The position numbers and the translations under genes were made by a program. Below the pieces are notes generated by a model, which ran no database searches, had not been told where the DNA came from, and saw only the letters and a program-made list of their open reading frames with translations. Below are positions 16,685 to 24,643 of a stretch of DNA of 64,000 bases, one piece after another; within the stretch, counting starts at the first letter, position 1, and every line of letters starts with the position of its first letter. This DNA is from Microbacterium sp. SMR1 (GTDB taxonomy: Bacteria; Actinomycetota; Actinomycetes; Actinomycetales; Microbacteriaceae), in the NCBI RefSeq assembly GCF_003289625.1, contig NZ_QMBN01000001.1, positions 248,001 to 312,000 of the forward strand. The letters are read 5' to 3'.

Positions 16685-18019
16685 GTGCCTACGCTGGATT
16701 CACTCGACTCGTGGCGCGATCTTCCCATCAAGCAGCAGCCGGCGTGGAACGACCCCGACGCCGTGGCTGCGGTGTCGGCCGAGATCGCGACGCTCCCGCC
16801 CCTCGTCTTCGCCGGTGAGGTGGACATCCTCCGCGAGCGCCTCGCGCGCGCGGCATCCGGAGAAGCCTTCCTCCTGCAGGGCGGTGACTGCGCCGAGACG
16901 TTCGCCGGCGCGACCGCCGAGAAGATCCGCAACCGCATCAAGACGGTGCTGCAGATGGCGGTCGTGCTGACCTATGGCGCCTCGATGCCCGTCGTCAAGA
17001 TGGGTCGCATGGCCGGGCAGTTCGCCAAGCCCCGCTCGAGCGACACCGAGACGCGCGGCGACGTCACGCTGCCGGCGTACCGCGGCGACATCGTCAACGG
17101 CTACGACTTCACCGCCGCCTCGCGTCAGCCCGACCCCGCCCGGTTGCTCAAGGGCTACCACACGGCCGCGTCGACGCTGAACCTCATCCGCGCGTTCACG
17201 CAGGGTGGGTTCGCCGACCTGCGCGAGGTGCACTCGTGGAACAAGGGCTTCGCGTCGAACCCGGCGAATGCCCGTTACGAGGGCCTCGCGGGAGAGATCG
17301 ACCGGGCCATCAAGTTCATGGAGGCGGCCGGGGCCAACTTCGACGAGCTGCGCGGCGTCGAGTTCTACACGGGCCACGAGGGCCTGCTGATGGACTACGA
17401 GCGCCCGATGACGCGCATCGATTCGCGGACGAACACGCCGTACAACACGTCGTCGCACTTCCTCTGGATCGGCGAGCGCACGCGCGAGCTCGACGGCGCG
17501 CACGTCGACTACTTCTCGAAGATCCGCAACCCCATCGGGGTGAAGCTCGGCCCCACGACGTCGACCGACACCGCGCTGGCGCTGATCGACAAGCTCGACC
17601 CCGAGCGCGAGCCGGGTCGCCTCACCTTCATCACTCGTATGGGGGCGGGCAAGATCCGCGATGCGCTGCCGCCGCTGCTCGAGGCCGTGAAGGACTCGGG
17701 CGCGACGCCGCTGTGGGTCACCGACCCGATGCACGGCAACGGCATCACGACGCCCACCGGCTACAAGACGCGTCGCTTCGACGATGTCGTGGACGAGGTG
17801 CGCGGCTTCTTCGAGGCGCACCGCGCGGTGGGCACCTTCCCGGGCGGCATCCACGTCGAGCTCACGGGTGACGACGTCACGGAGTGCCTCGGCGGCTCCG
17901 AGATGATCGACGAGGCGACGCTCGCCACGCGGTACGAGAGCCTGTGCGACCCGCGTCTGAACCACATGCAGAGCCTCGAACTGGCCTTCCTGGTCGCCGA
18001 GGAACTCGAGAAGCGCTGA
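16685..18019 (+). CDS. aroG: class II 3-deoxy-7-phosphoheptulonate (DAHP) synthase
   Basis: This 444-residue type II DAHP synthase condenses phosphoenolpyruvate with erythrose 4-phosphate, the first step of the shikimate pathway. Motifs seen are LLQGGDCAETF with the metal-ligand Cys, KMGRMAGQFAKPRS, the EGLLMDYERPMTR substrate loop, NPIGVKLGPT and the PGGIHVELTGDDVTECLGG metal site near the C-terminus. Length agrees with the actinobacterial enzyme. The start is a leaderless GTG. It is the M. tuberculosis Rv2178c type, and the same neighbours (acyltransferase, PASTA kinase) occur there. Confidence 0.97.
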   Translation: MPTLDSLDSWRDLPIKQQPAWNDPDAVAAVSAEIATLPPLVFAGEVDILRERLARAASGEAFLLQGGDCAETFAGATAEKIRNRIKTVLQMAVVLTYGASMPVVKMGRMAGQFAKPRSSDTETRGDVTLPAYRGDIVNGYDFTAASRQPDPARLLKGYHTAASTLNLIRAFTQGGFADLREVHSWNKGFASNPANARYEGLAGEIDRAIKFMEAAGANFDELRGVEFYTGHEGLLMDYERPMTRIDSRTNTPYNTSSHFLWIGERTRELDGAHVDYFSKIRNPIGVKLGPTTSTDTALALIDKLDPEREPGRLTFITRMGAGKIRDALPPLLEAVKDSGATPLWVTDPMHGNGITTPTGYKTRRFDDVVDEVRGFFEAHRAVGTFPGGIHVELTGDDVTECLGGSEMIDEATLATRYESLCDPRLNHMQSLELAFLVAEELEKR

Positions 18020-18040
18020 GCTTCGGCTCGCCGAGGCCCG

Positions 18041-18098
18041 CGAGAGCGCACGTCTGCACGATTACGGGGTCTCCCCACCGTGCAGATGTGCGCTCTCG
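18041..18098. repeat. 20-bp inverted repeat downstream of aroG
   Basis: Left arm 18041-18060 and right arm 18079-18098 pair over 20 bp with a single G-T wobble and an 18-base loop that contains GGGGTCTCCCC. It can act as the aroG terminator. The right-arm sequence recurs in degenerate form at 18625-18648, on the other side of the DUF559 relic. Confidence 0.75.
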
Positions 18099-18155
18099 CC
18101 GTTTCGGGCTGTGGAGAGCGCGGCGTCAGCGAGGCTGGCGGGGGATCGTGGGCGG

Positions 18156-18572
18156 GTGAACCGCCGAGCCCCGCTACCACGACCCATTGCCCGACGAGCG
18201 TTCGCCACGGCCGCGGCGGCGACCCGGCGCGATCGGATCTCGGACGGGACTCGTCCTCGAATGCCGATTCGTCGACGGTGTGCCTGTCTTGTCGCCGACC
18301 GAGGCGTGGTGCCGGCGCGCGGAGCCCGGTTGCTGCGAGGTGCGCTCGACCGTGCCCGCTCGCCCGTCGACTCGCCCCGCGAGTCGCTGCTGCGCGTCGC
18401 GCTCGAGTACCAGGGGGACGAGCATCGCACCTCGCGGCGACGGTGGCTCGACGATCTCACGCGCGTGCAGCTGCTCGAGGATGCCGGGTACCGGGTCATC
18501 CTCGTCAGGGCCGCCGACCTCGAAGACGACGCCCGGAGCCTGGCCGCTCGGATCCGCCGTGCTCTCGCCTGA
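18156..18572 (+). pseudogene. decayed DUF559-type endonuclease-domain gene
   Basis: Three collinear fragments of one family are visible. An N-terminal VNRRAPLPRPIARRAF opening (from GTG 18156) is in one frame. A middle fragment with VDGVPVLSPTEAWC (about 18235-18315) is in the next frame. The C-terminal part is back in the first frame, with DSPRESLLRVALE joined directly to YQGDEHRTSRRRWLDDLTRVQLLEDAGYRVI. Intact family members are about 280-300 residues; here the N-terminal half, the region after the middle fragment and the catalytic strands between VALE and YQGDEH are missing. The open frame of the relic would give only 138 residues. The original function of the family is unknown. Confidence 0.72.
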
Positions 18573-18624
18573 CCGGTCACACCTCCGCGAGGACGCGCAT
18601 CCGTAGGGTGCAGGGGGCTACAGG

Positions 18625-18648
18625 CCGTGCACTCCTGCGCTCTCGGCG
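18625..18648 (+). repeat. degenerate copy of the 18078-18101 sequence
   Basis: About 19 of 24 bases match the right arm of the inverted repeat at 18078-18101, in the same orientation. The two copies bracket the DUF559 relic. Confidence 0.5.
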
Positions 18649-18665
18649 CCCAGCGGCGGAGAGGG

Positions 18666-20621
18666 TCAGCCGGTCGCGGTGATCTGCAGCGTGATCGTGG
18701 TGCCGCGCACGTGCTTGCTGCCACCGGCGGGGTCTTGAGCGGTGACCTTCGTCAGCCCGTCCGGCCAGATGTTCCACAGCGCCGAGAAGCTGACCTCGAA
18801 GCCGGCGTCGCGGAGCGTCTGCGCGGCCGCATCGCGGGTCTGTCCGACGACGCTCGGCACCTCGAACAGCGGGGGACCGCTCGAGACGATGAGCGTGACG
18901 ACGTCGCCCGGCCGCCAGTTGCCTTCCTCACCGCGGTCGGCGATGCCGATCACATCGCCCTTCGCGATGCGCTCGCTCGCCTCGGTGCGGGTCTCGCCCG
19001 ACACCTCGAGTCCGGCGTCCGTCAGAATTCCGGTCGCACGGTTGACGCTCTGGCCCGCGACGTCGGGCACGGCACCCCGAGAGACCAGGAGTCCGGCTGA
19101 ATCGCCCTGGCGCAGGGTGCAACCACCGGAGCAGTCGACCGGTTCGCCACCCCCCGCAGGCGTGCCGGAAGCGCGGATGACGGTGCCCTCGGCGACATCC
19201 GGATCGAACTCCGCGTCGGCATCGTCCGAGACGGCGATGACGTTCTGGCGGAGGATCTCGCGCGCTGCGTCTTCGGTCTGACCCGACAACGCGGGTATGG
19301 AGACTTCCGCCGGGCCTCGCGAGATCACGACCGTCACGACCGCGTCTCGATCGAGCCGGGAGCCGGGGTCGGGGTCGGTGCGGATGGCGAGCCCCTCTGC
19401 GACGTCGAGGCTGTTCTCGCCGGTCTCCTGAGCCTGGAGTCCCTGTGCCATGATGGCGGCTTGCGCATCGGCGAAGCTCGTTCCGCGCACATCGGGAACG
19501 GCGACCAGCGAGCCCGGCCCCGAGCCGAACCACCATCCCGTGCCGCCGGCGAGAGCCGCCAGCAGGAGCACGATCGTGACGAGCCAGGCACCCTTCGCCC
19601 GGTTGCGACGTGCGTGCCGGCGCAGCCGGGTCGCGTTGTCGACGTCCGTCGTGACGGGGGGCGCCGTGAACGTCCCGGGCATCACCTTCGTGAGCTCGCC
19701 GGAACCTTCGCCGTCGTCGTCGATGACCACCACCGGCGCGCCGGACGGCGCCGTGCGCACGACCTGGGGGAACACCCCGAGTTCACGCTCGATCTCGCGC
19801 AGGCGATCGAGCATGACCTTGGCGTCGAGGGGACGCTCGTCGGGCTCGCGTTCGGTCGCCCACAGCACCAGCTCGTCGAGCTGCTCGGGCACCCCCGGGT
19901 TCTTCGCGCTCGGGCGCGGGACCGAGTCGGTCGCGTGCTGATAGGCGATCTGCATCGGCTGCTCGCCCTTGTAGGGCTGCTCGCCGGCGAGCATCTCGTA
20001 GAGCATGATGCCCAGGGCGTAGATGTCGCTGCGGGCGTCTGCCGTGCCCCGGGTGACGAGTTCAGGTGCCAGGTAGGCGATCGTGCCGAGCAGCATCTGC
20101 CCGGTCGCGGTGTTCGCCGTCGTGGCCCGAGCGAGCCCGAAGTCGCCGATCTTGATCCGGCCGTCCTCGGCCAGCAGGACGTTCTCCGGTTTGACGTCGC
20201 GATGCACGATCCCCGCGCGGTGGGCGGCGGCGAGACCGGACAGGATCGCATCCATGATGGTGATCGTCTGGGGGATCGTCAGACGCTTCTGCTCGCGCAG
20301 CAGCTCACGCAGAGTGATGCCCGGGAGGTACTCCATCACCAGGTAGGCCATCTCGCCGTCCTGGCCCTGGTCGAAGACGTTGACCACGTGCGGATCGGCC
20401 AGGCGCGCCGCAGAGCGGGCCTCCTGGATGAAGCGGCTCTGGAAGACCGAGTCGTCCGACAGATGCCCGTGCATGACCTTGAGTGCCACGCGTCGCTCGA
20501 GTCTGAGGTCGGTCGCGACGTAGACCGTGGCCATGCCGCCACGGGCGATGCGAGCGCGGACGCGATACCGCTGGTCGACCAGTCGGCCGATCAGCGGGTC
20601 GGTCTGCTGGCTCATGCTCAC
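18666..20621 (-). CDS. pknL: PASTA-domain Ser/Thr protein kinase, PknL-like
   Basis: This 651-residue membrane kinase has the catalytic domain at about residues 20-280: GGMATVY loop, Lys48, HRDVKPEN with Asp142, and DFG with Asp160. A short linker contains phosphorylatable Thr residues. One transmembrane helix lies at about 345-366, and four extracellular PASTA repeats lie at about 372-651. The PASTA domains sense peptidoglycan fragments in related kinases. The second repeat holds a Cys497-x3-Cys501 insertion. The neighbours (Rv2175c-like gene, idsA, aroG) match the pknL locus of M. tuberculosis, and PknL phosphorylates Rv2175c there. The GTG start is leaderless (TAGAAT, 6-base gap). Confidence 0.93.
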   Translation of the reverse strand: MSMSQQTDPLIGRLVDQRYRVRARIARGGMATVYVATDLRLERRVALKVMHGHLSDDSVFQSRFIQEARSAARLADPHVVNVFDQGQDGEMAYLVMEYLPGITLRELLREQKRLTIPQTITIMDAILSGLAAAHRAGIVHRDVKPENVLLAEDGRIKIGDFGLARATTANTATGQMLLGTIAYLAPELVTRGTADARSDIYALGIMLYEMLAGEQPYKGEQPMQIAYQHATDSVPRPSAKNPGVPEQLDELVLWATEREPDERPLDAKVMLDRLREIERELGVFPQVVRTAPSGAPVVVIDDDGEGSGELTKVMPGTFTAPPVTTDVDNATRLRRHARRNRAKGAWLVTIVLLLAALAGGTGWWFGSGPGSLVAVPDVRGTSFADAQAAIMAQGLQAQETGENSLDVAEGLAIRTDPDPGSRLDRDAVVTVVISRGPAEVSIPALSGQTEDAAREILRQNVIAVSDDADAEFDPDVAEGTVIRASGTPAGGGEPVDCSGGCTLRQGDSAGLLVSRGAVPDVAGQSVNRATGILTDAGLEVSGETRTEASERIAKGDVIGIADRGEEGNWRPGDVVTLIVSSGPPLFEVPSVVGQTRDAAAQTLRDAGFEVSFSALWNIWPDGLTKVTAQDPAGGSKHVRGTTITLQITATG

Positions 20622-20627
20622 GGAGCG

Positions 20628-20633
20628 ATTCTA
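20628..20633 (-). promoter_or_regulatory. pknL-like gene -10 element, leaderless
   Basis: TAGAAT on the minus strand is followed by 6 bases and then the GTG at 20621. The alternative ATG two codons later would make a 6-base leader. Confidence 0.65.
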
Positions 20634-20708
20634 CGGAGCGGATGCTGCGAGCCCGGGCAACGGCTCACCCTCGTGCGTCGGCGACATGGCTTCCGAGCGT
20701 TCTCGGGG

Positions 20709-21935
20709 TCAGCCGAGTGCGGCGAGCCAGCGATAGGCCTGCTGCTCCCACTCGCCGTACCGCTCGGGGTAGGCGGAGATCTGCACGGCCTGCGCGGCGT
20801 CGGTGAAGGCGAGGCTCTCCCACCCCGGGATATCGAGCAGTCCGCGCGTCGCGGTGCCGTTGGGATCGGCCGCGCCGCCGTAGAACGTGGCGATGGAGCG
20901 AGCGGGATCGCGCACCTGATCGGGGGTGCCCCACCCGGTGCTCGGACGCTGCTGGAAGAGGCCGAGCGAGTCGCGGTCGCCCCAGTCGAGGTTGCGGATC
21001 CACGACTCGACCATCGCAGTCGCCAGGGCGATCGCGATCCCGCGGTCGGGCACACCGCGTTCCCGACCGACCTGGATGATCAGCCGCGCGTTGGCGATCT
21101 GCTCCGCGTCGAGGCCGAGGTCGGGGAGAGCGGCGGTCTGGACGGCGGGTGCTGCGGCGGCTCCCGGGATCACGAGCTGCTGGCCGGGATAGATGATCGA
21201 GGAGCGGTCGAGCCCGTTCGCCGCGAGTACGGCGTCGAGGCCGAGACCGTGAGCGGCGGCGATCGCCGCCACCGTGTCGCCGGCCGACACGGTGTGCGCC
21301 GCGGCGGCGGTCGGCACGGACTGCGAGGCGTCCGCGGCTGCGGGCGCCGGGGTCGGGGCGGCCGAGGGCGACCCCGGGACCGCGAGCGTCTGACCGGGGA
21401 AGATCACGGCACCGTCCGCGAGCCCGTTCGCTGCCAGGAGTGTGGCGACGTCGACGCCGTGAGCCTGAGCGACCGACCACGGGGTGTCGCCGCTCGCGAC
21501 GGTATGGGTGAGTCCCGTCGAGGTGGTCTGGGCTACGGGGACCGCAGCCGGCGTCGCCGAGGCGCCCGGCTCCGCGCTCAACCGGATGCGGTCGCCGGGG
21601 CGGATGACCGACGACCAATTCAAACCGTTCCAGGCCAGGAGATCGACCGTGCGGAGTCCGTAAGCGGACGCGATGCGGCTGACGGTGTCGCCGAGCACGA
21701 CGGTGTGCTCTGCGGGACGCGACGAGAGCGGGCGCACCGGGCCCGCGGTGCCGACCGTGGCGGCTCGGAACGACGCGCCGGGGACCGCGTCGCGCTGGGC
21801 GGTCTCGGTCATCGGCGCTGCCGTCGCCGGCTGCGCGGTCAGGCTGAGCGCGATGGAACCGACGACGGCGGGTGCGACGGCGCCACACAGGCGTGGTCGC
21901 GGGCGGTGCGGGGGAGAGTTCGAGTCGCGGCGCAC
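20709..21935 (-). CDS. secreted LysM protein with lysozyme-like C-terminal domain
   Basis: This 408-residue protein has an N-terminal signal peptide (hydrophobic core about residues 18-35, ending ATAA). Three LysM repeats follow: HTVVLGDTVSRIA, HTVASGDTPWSVA and HTVSAGDTVAAIA, each about 45 residues, joined by Ala/Pro/Thr linkers. The C-terminal 130 residues (AMVESWIRNLDWGDRDSLGLFQQRPS) are related to lysozyme/transglycosylase-like domains seen in actinobacterial wall proteins. It should bind, and perhaps cleave, peptidoglycan outside the cell. It is encoded just upstream of the PASTA kinase on the same strand. A perfect TTGACA lies at 21988-21993 (minus), with no clear -10. Confidence 0.85.
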   Translation of the reverse strand: MRRDSNSPPHRPRPRLCGAVAPAVVGSIALSLTAQPATAAPMTETAQRDAVPGASFRAATVGTAGPVRPLSSRPAEHTVVLGDTVSRIASAYGLRTVDLLAWNGLNWSSVIRPGDRIRLSAEPGASATPAAVPVAQTTSTGLTHTVASGDTPWSVAQAHGVDVATLLAANGLADGAVIFPGQTLAVPGSPSAAPTPAPAAADASQSVPTAAAAHTVSAGDTVAAIAAAHGLGLDAVLAANGLDRSSIIYPGQQLVIPGAAAAPAVQTAALPDLGLDAEQIANARLIIQVGRERGVPDRGIAIALATAMVESWIRNLDWGDRDSLGLFQQRPSTGWGTPDQVRDPARSIATFYGGAADPNGTATRGLLDIPGWESLAFTDAAQAVQISAYPERYGEWEQQAYRWLAALG

Positions 21936-22061
21936 GGAGGGTCCCTTCTCGGAGGTCTCGGAAACGCTGACATGTTGCTGTGAGAGGTGTCAACCGAAGT
22001 GACTGCTGTGACTCGTGTGAAAGCCGACCCGACAGCGGGCCGGGACGCCCATCGGAAGTGA

Positions 22062-22067
22062 CATAGT
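22062..22067 (+). promoter_or_regulatory. Rv2175c-like gene -10 element, leaderless
   Basis: CATAGT is followed by 6 bases and then the GTG at 22074. Confidence 0.5.
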
Positions 22068-22073
22068 GAAGGG

Positions 22074-22424
22074 GTGAGCACTCCCGATTACCCCGCCGTT
22101 CCCCTGTCCTGGCTGACACTGCCCGAGGTCGTCGAGCTGACGGGCGAGACGCTCAGCCGCGTCCGGCGACTGCTGGATGAGAATCACCTCATCGGCTCGC
22201 GTCGGGACGGAACGCTTCGCGTGCCGGAGGCCTTCTTCGTCGACGGCGCGCCGCTGTCGTCGCTCCGGGGCACCATCACCGTGCTGCACGACGCCGGGTT
22301 CTCGGACGACGAGGCGATCGACTGGCTGTTCGCCACCGAGGACTCCATCGGCGCCGCTCCCATCGCCGCCCTGCGCGCAGGACGGAAGACCGAGGTCCGC
22401 AGGGTCGCGCAGACGCTCGCCTGA
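22074..22424 (+). CDS. Rv2175c-family DNA-binding protein
   Basis: This 116-residue protein has a winged helix-turn-helix (about residues 10-60: LTLPEVVELTGETLSRVRRLLDENHLIG and an RRDGTLRVPEAFF wing). The compact C-terminal domain contains LRGTITVLHDAGFSDDEAIDWLF. The M. tuberculosis homologue is a substrate of PknL, and phosphorylation abolishes its DNA binding; the kinase gene here lies 1.4 kb away, beyond the LysM gene. Targets are unknown. The GTG start is probably leaderless. Confidence 0.88.
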   Translation: MSTPDYPAVPLSWLTLPEVVELTGETLSRVRRLLDENHLIGSRRDGTLRVPEAFFVDGAPLSSLRGTITVLHDAGFSDDEAIDWLFATEDSIGAAPIAALRAGRKTEVRRVAQTLA

Positions 22425-22446
22425 CCGGAGCAGGGGCTCCGGACGC

Positions 22447-23520
22447 TCAGGAGGTCCGCTGGATCGCGGCCTGTCCGATCTCTCGGAGCGTTGCGATCTC
22501 GGCACCACCGATCGGCGCGTCATCGAGCGCCGCATCGGCTGCGGCGGCGAGCTGCGCGATCTCCTGTTCGAGGCGCTGGACGGCGCCGCTCTCGTCGATG
22601 ACCCGCTGCAGGCGTCCGATGGTCGCCTCGTCGAGTGCCCGGTCGCCGAGCGCAGCATCGAGGTCGGCGCGGCCGTCGGCGTCCATCGCTTCGCGCGCGT
22701 AAGCGATGAGGACGGTCCGCTTGCCCTCGCGGAGATCGTCGCCGGACGGCTTGCCCGTCACCGCGGGGTCTCCGAAGACGCCCAATACGTCATCGCGCAG
22801 CTGGAAGGCGAGACCGACGGAGTGGCCGAACTCAGCGAGGGCCTCGCGCTGGGCTGCGGTGGCGCCGCCGAGTGCCGCGCCGATCAGGAGGGGCTGCTGC
22901 ACGCTGTATCGAGCGGACTTGTAGGACGCGACCCGCAGTGCTCGGGCGGCGTGCTCGTGGTCCGGTGCCGTGGCCCACGCGGCCTCTTCGGCCACGTCCA
23001 GATACTGCCCGACCGTGACGTCGCGCCGCATCGTCGCGTACTGGCGGCGGACGTCCGACGCGAAGCGGTGTCCGTCGACGGCCTCTTCGAGGAGGTCGTC
23101 GCTCCAGGCGATGAGCAGGTCGCCGAGCAGGATCGCGGCGGCCCGTCCGAACGCGTCGGCGTCACCGAGCCAGCCGGATCGGCGATGCGCCTCCTCGAGG
23201 GCGCGATGGGCGGCGGGGCGTCCTCGTCGCGTGTCCGAGTTGTCGACCAGATCGTCGTGCACGAGCGCGGCCGCATGGAAGATCTCCAGGGAAGCGGCGA
23301 CACCTGCGATGTCGGCGTCGTCGGAAGAGACCCCGGCCACCGCGTGCCCAGCCGTGAGGAACCGCGCGCGGAGCCGTTTGCCGCCGGCGACGGCGGCGAA
23401 GGCGCGGTCGACGAAATCGACCGCTTCGGCCCCGAGATCGGCGGCCTCGGCCCGCCGTTCCGCCGCGAAGCTTTCCAGTCGCTGGGAAACGGTCGAGATC
23501 GGGTCGGCGGAGCTCGTCAC
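22447..23520 (-). CDS. idsA: polyprenyl diphosphate synthase (geranylgeranyl/farnesyl type)
   Basis: This 357-residue trans-isoprenyl diphosphate synthase elongates allylic diphosphates with isopentenyl diphosphate for quinone, carotenoid or lipid-carrier precursors. The first Asp-rich motif is DDLVDNSDTRRG (Asp89-Asp93). The second is QLRDDVLGVFGD followed by GKPSGDDLREGKRT. The residues before the first motif (SLEIFHAAALVH) are small or hydrophobic, which is more consistent with C15-C20 than very long products; this is an inference. TAGGCT on the minus strand ends 6 bases before the GTG start. Confidence 0.93.
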   Translation of the reverse strand: MTSSADPISTVSQRLESFAAERRAEAADLGAEAVDFVDRAFAAVAGGKRLRARFLTAGHAVAGVSSDDADIAGVAASLEIFHAAALVHDDLVDNSDTRRGRPAAHRALEEAHRRSGWLGDADAFGRAAAILLGDLLIAWSDDLLEEAVDGHRFASDVRRQYATMRRDVTVGQYLDVAEEAAWATAPDHEHAARALRVASYKSARYSVQQPLLIGAALGGATAAQREALAEFGHSVGLAFQLRDDVLGVFGDPAVTGKPSGDDLREGKRTVLIAYAREAMDADGRADLDAALGDRALDEATIGRLQRVIDESGAVQRLEQEIAQLAAAADAALDDAPIGGAEIATLREIGQAAIQRTS

Positions 23521-23526
23521 AGGCCT

Positions 23527-23532
23527 AGCCTA
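23527..23532 (-). promoter_or_regulatory. idsA -10 element, leaderless
   Basis: TAGGCT on the minus strand is followed by 6 bases and then the GTG at 23520. It faces away from a TAGAAT (23550-23555) that probably serves the DUF3040 gene. Confidence 0.65.
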
Positions 23533-23588
23533 GTTCTCATCAGCGCGCGTAGAATCGGGCGCATCGGTACCCGAACAGAGGGGGATGC

Positions 23589-23960
23589 ATGCCACTGTCA
23601 GAACAGGAGCAGCGGCTGCTTGACGAGATGGAACGCCATCTCATGCGCAATGAAGCAGACGTCGTCAGTGCTCCGCGCGAAGGTCAGTCCCTCAGCTACC
23701 GCAACATCGTCTACGGTGCGGTGCTCGTCCTCCTCGGTCTCGGCGGTCTCATCGCCGGCGTCTCGAGCAGCATCATCGCGATCGGCGTCGTGGCCTTCCT
23801 CGTCATGGTGGGCGGGGTCGTGCTGGCGCTGACGCCCTCTCGCAACGGAACAGCGAGCCGACCGACGGCGACCACCGGCACGCGAAAGCCCGCCGCCCGG
23901 TCCTCGAATTTCATGGACCGGATGAACGACCGCTGGGACCGCCGCAACGGCGAACGCTGA
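23589..23960 (+). CDS. DUF3040 membrane protein
   Basis: This 123-residue protein opens MPLSEQEQRLLDEMERHL, the characteristic DUF3040 amphipathic start. Two adjacent transmembrane helices (about 38-58 and 60-82) and a basic Arg-rich tail follow. The family is specific to actinobacteria and lies next to mraZ in many of them (Rv2169c in M. tuberculosis); its function is unknown. A TAGAAT at 23550-23555 is the likely -10 and GAGGGGGA the SD. A strong intrinsic terminator follows and isolates it from mraZ. Confidence 0.9.
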   Translation: MPLSEQEQRLLDEMERHLMRNEADVVSAPREGQSLSYRNIVYGAVLVLLGLGGLIAGVSSSIIAIGVVAFLVMVGGVVLALTPSRNGTASRPTATTGTRKPAARSSNFMDRMNDRWDRRNGER

Positions 23961-23978
23961 CGCATCCCGCTTCTCCTC

Positions 23979-24011
23979 AGAGCACCGACCTTCGGGTCGG
24001 TGCTCTTTTTT
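23979..24011 (+). terminator. intrinsic terminator after the DUF3040 gene
   Basis: There is a perfect 12-bp stem (23979-23990 against 23995-24006) with a TTCG tetraloop, followed by six T residues (24006-24011). It is the most canonical Rho-independent terminator in the window. Confidence 0.93.
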
Positions 24012-24041
24012 GTGCCCTGGGGGAGGAATGGGTGCTGTGGC

Positions 24042-24047
24042 CATAGT
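24042..24047 (+). promoter_or_regulatory. mraZ -10 element
   Basis: CATAGT is followed directly by the AAGTGG repeat array, so the predicted transcription start (about 24054) lies within the array. Confidence 0.5.
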
Positions 24048-24077
24048 GAAGTGGAGGAAAGTGGAGTAAAGTGGTGG
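24048..24077 (+). promoter_or_regulatory. MraZ operator: three 10-bp direct repeats
   Basis: Three contiguous 10-base units, GAAGTGGAGG, AAAGTGGAGT and AAAGTGGTGG, repeat the AAGTGG core exactly one helical turn apart. MraZ proteins bind short direct repeats upstream of their own gene, and similar AAAGTGG arrays occur before mraZ in other bacteria. The position over the transcription start suggests autorepression of the division cluster. Confidence 0.8.
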
Positions 24078-24111
24078 CCACCGACGGGCCGGGAGGGGGT
24101 GGTGGAGCACC

Positions 24112-24543
24112 ATGCTTCTCGGCACGCACACCCCCAAGCTCGACGAGAAGGGCCGCGTCATCCTCCCCGCCAAATTCCGCGACGACCTCGGCCCCGGTGT
24201 CGTCGTCACGCGCGGTCAGGAGCGGTGCCTCTACGTGTTCAGCACGGTGGAGTTCGAGCGTGTCTACGAGCGCATCCGCGAAGCGCCTCTCACGAACAAG
24301 CAGGCGCGTGACTTCCAGCGGATGTTCCTCTCCGGCGCGAGCGCGGAGAAGCCCGATAGCCAGAACCGCATCACCGTGCCGCCGCACCTGCGCACCTACG
24401 CCGGGCTGGGGCGCGAACTGGTCATGACCGGTGTCGGCGCGCACGCCGAGATCTGGGACGCAGATGCCTGGAACGCCTACGCCGCAGGCAACGAAGACGC
24501 CTACTCCGACATGGAGCAGGAGGTGATCCCGGGACTCTTCTGA
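24112..24543 (+). CDS. mraZ: MraZ transcriptional regulator
   Basis: This 143-residue protein has the tandem SpoVT-AbrB-like fold of MraZ, with the two conserved halves [15 protein letters not shown] (near residue 8) and [19 protein letters not shown] (near residue 80). It forms ring-shaped oligomers that bind repeats in its own promoter and controls the division and cell-wall cluster, of which this is the first gene. The ATG is preceded by GGTGGAG. The rsmH gene follows after 100 bases without a clear promoter. Confidence 0.97.
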   Translation: MLLGTHTPKLDEKGRVILPAKFRDDLGPGVVVTRGQERCLYVFSTVEFERVYERIREAPLTNKQARDFQRMFLSGASAEKPDSQNRITVPPHLRTYAGLGRELVMTGVGAHAEIWDADAWNAYAAGNEDAYSDMEQEVIPGLF

Positions 24544-24643
24544 CCCGTGGCCGTGATCCTCAGCCGCTGGCCCTGACGCACTTCCCCGGTGTCAGGTCGC
24601 AGCGGAGGGGGATCAGGGCTCCGGGAACCGTCCCGCCACGACC

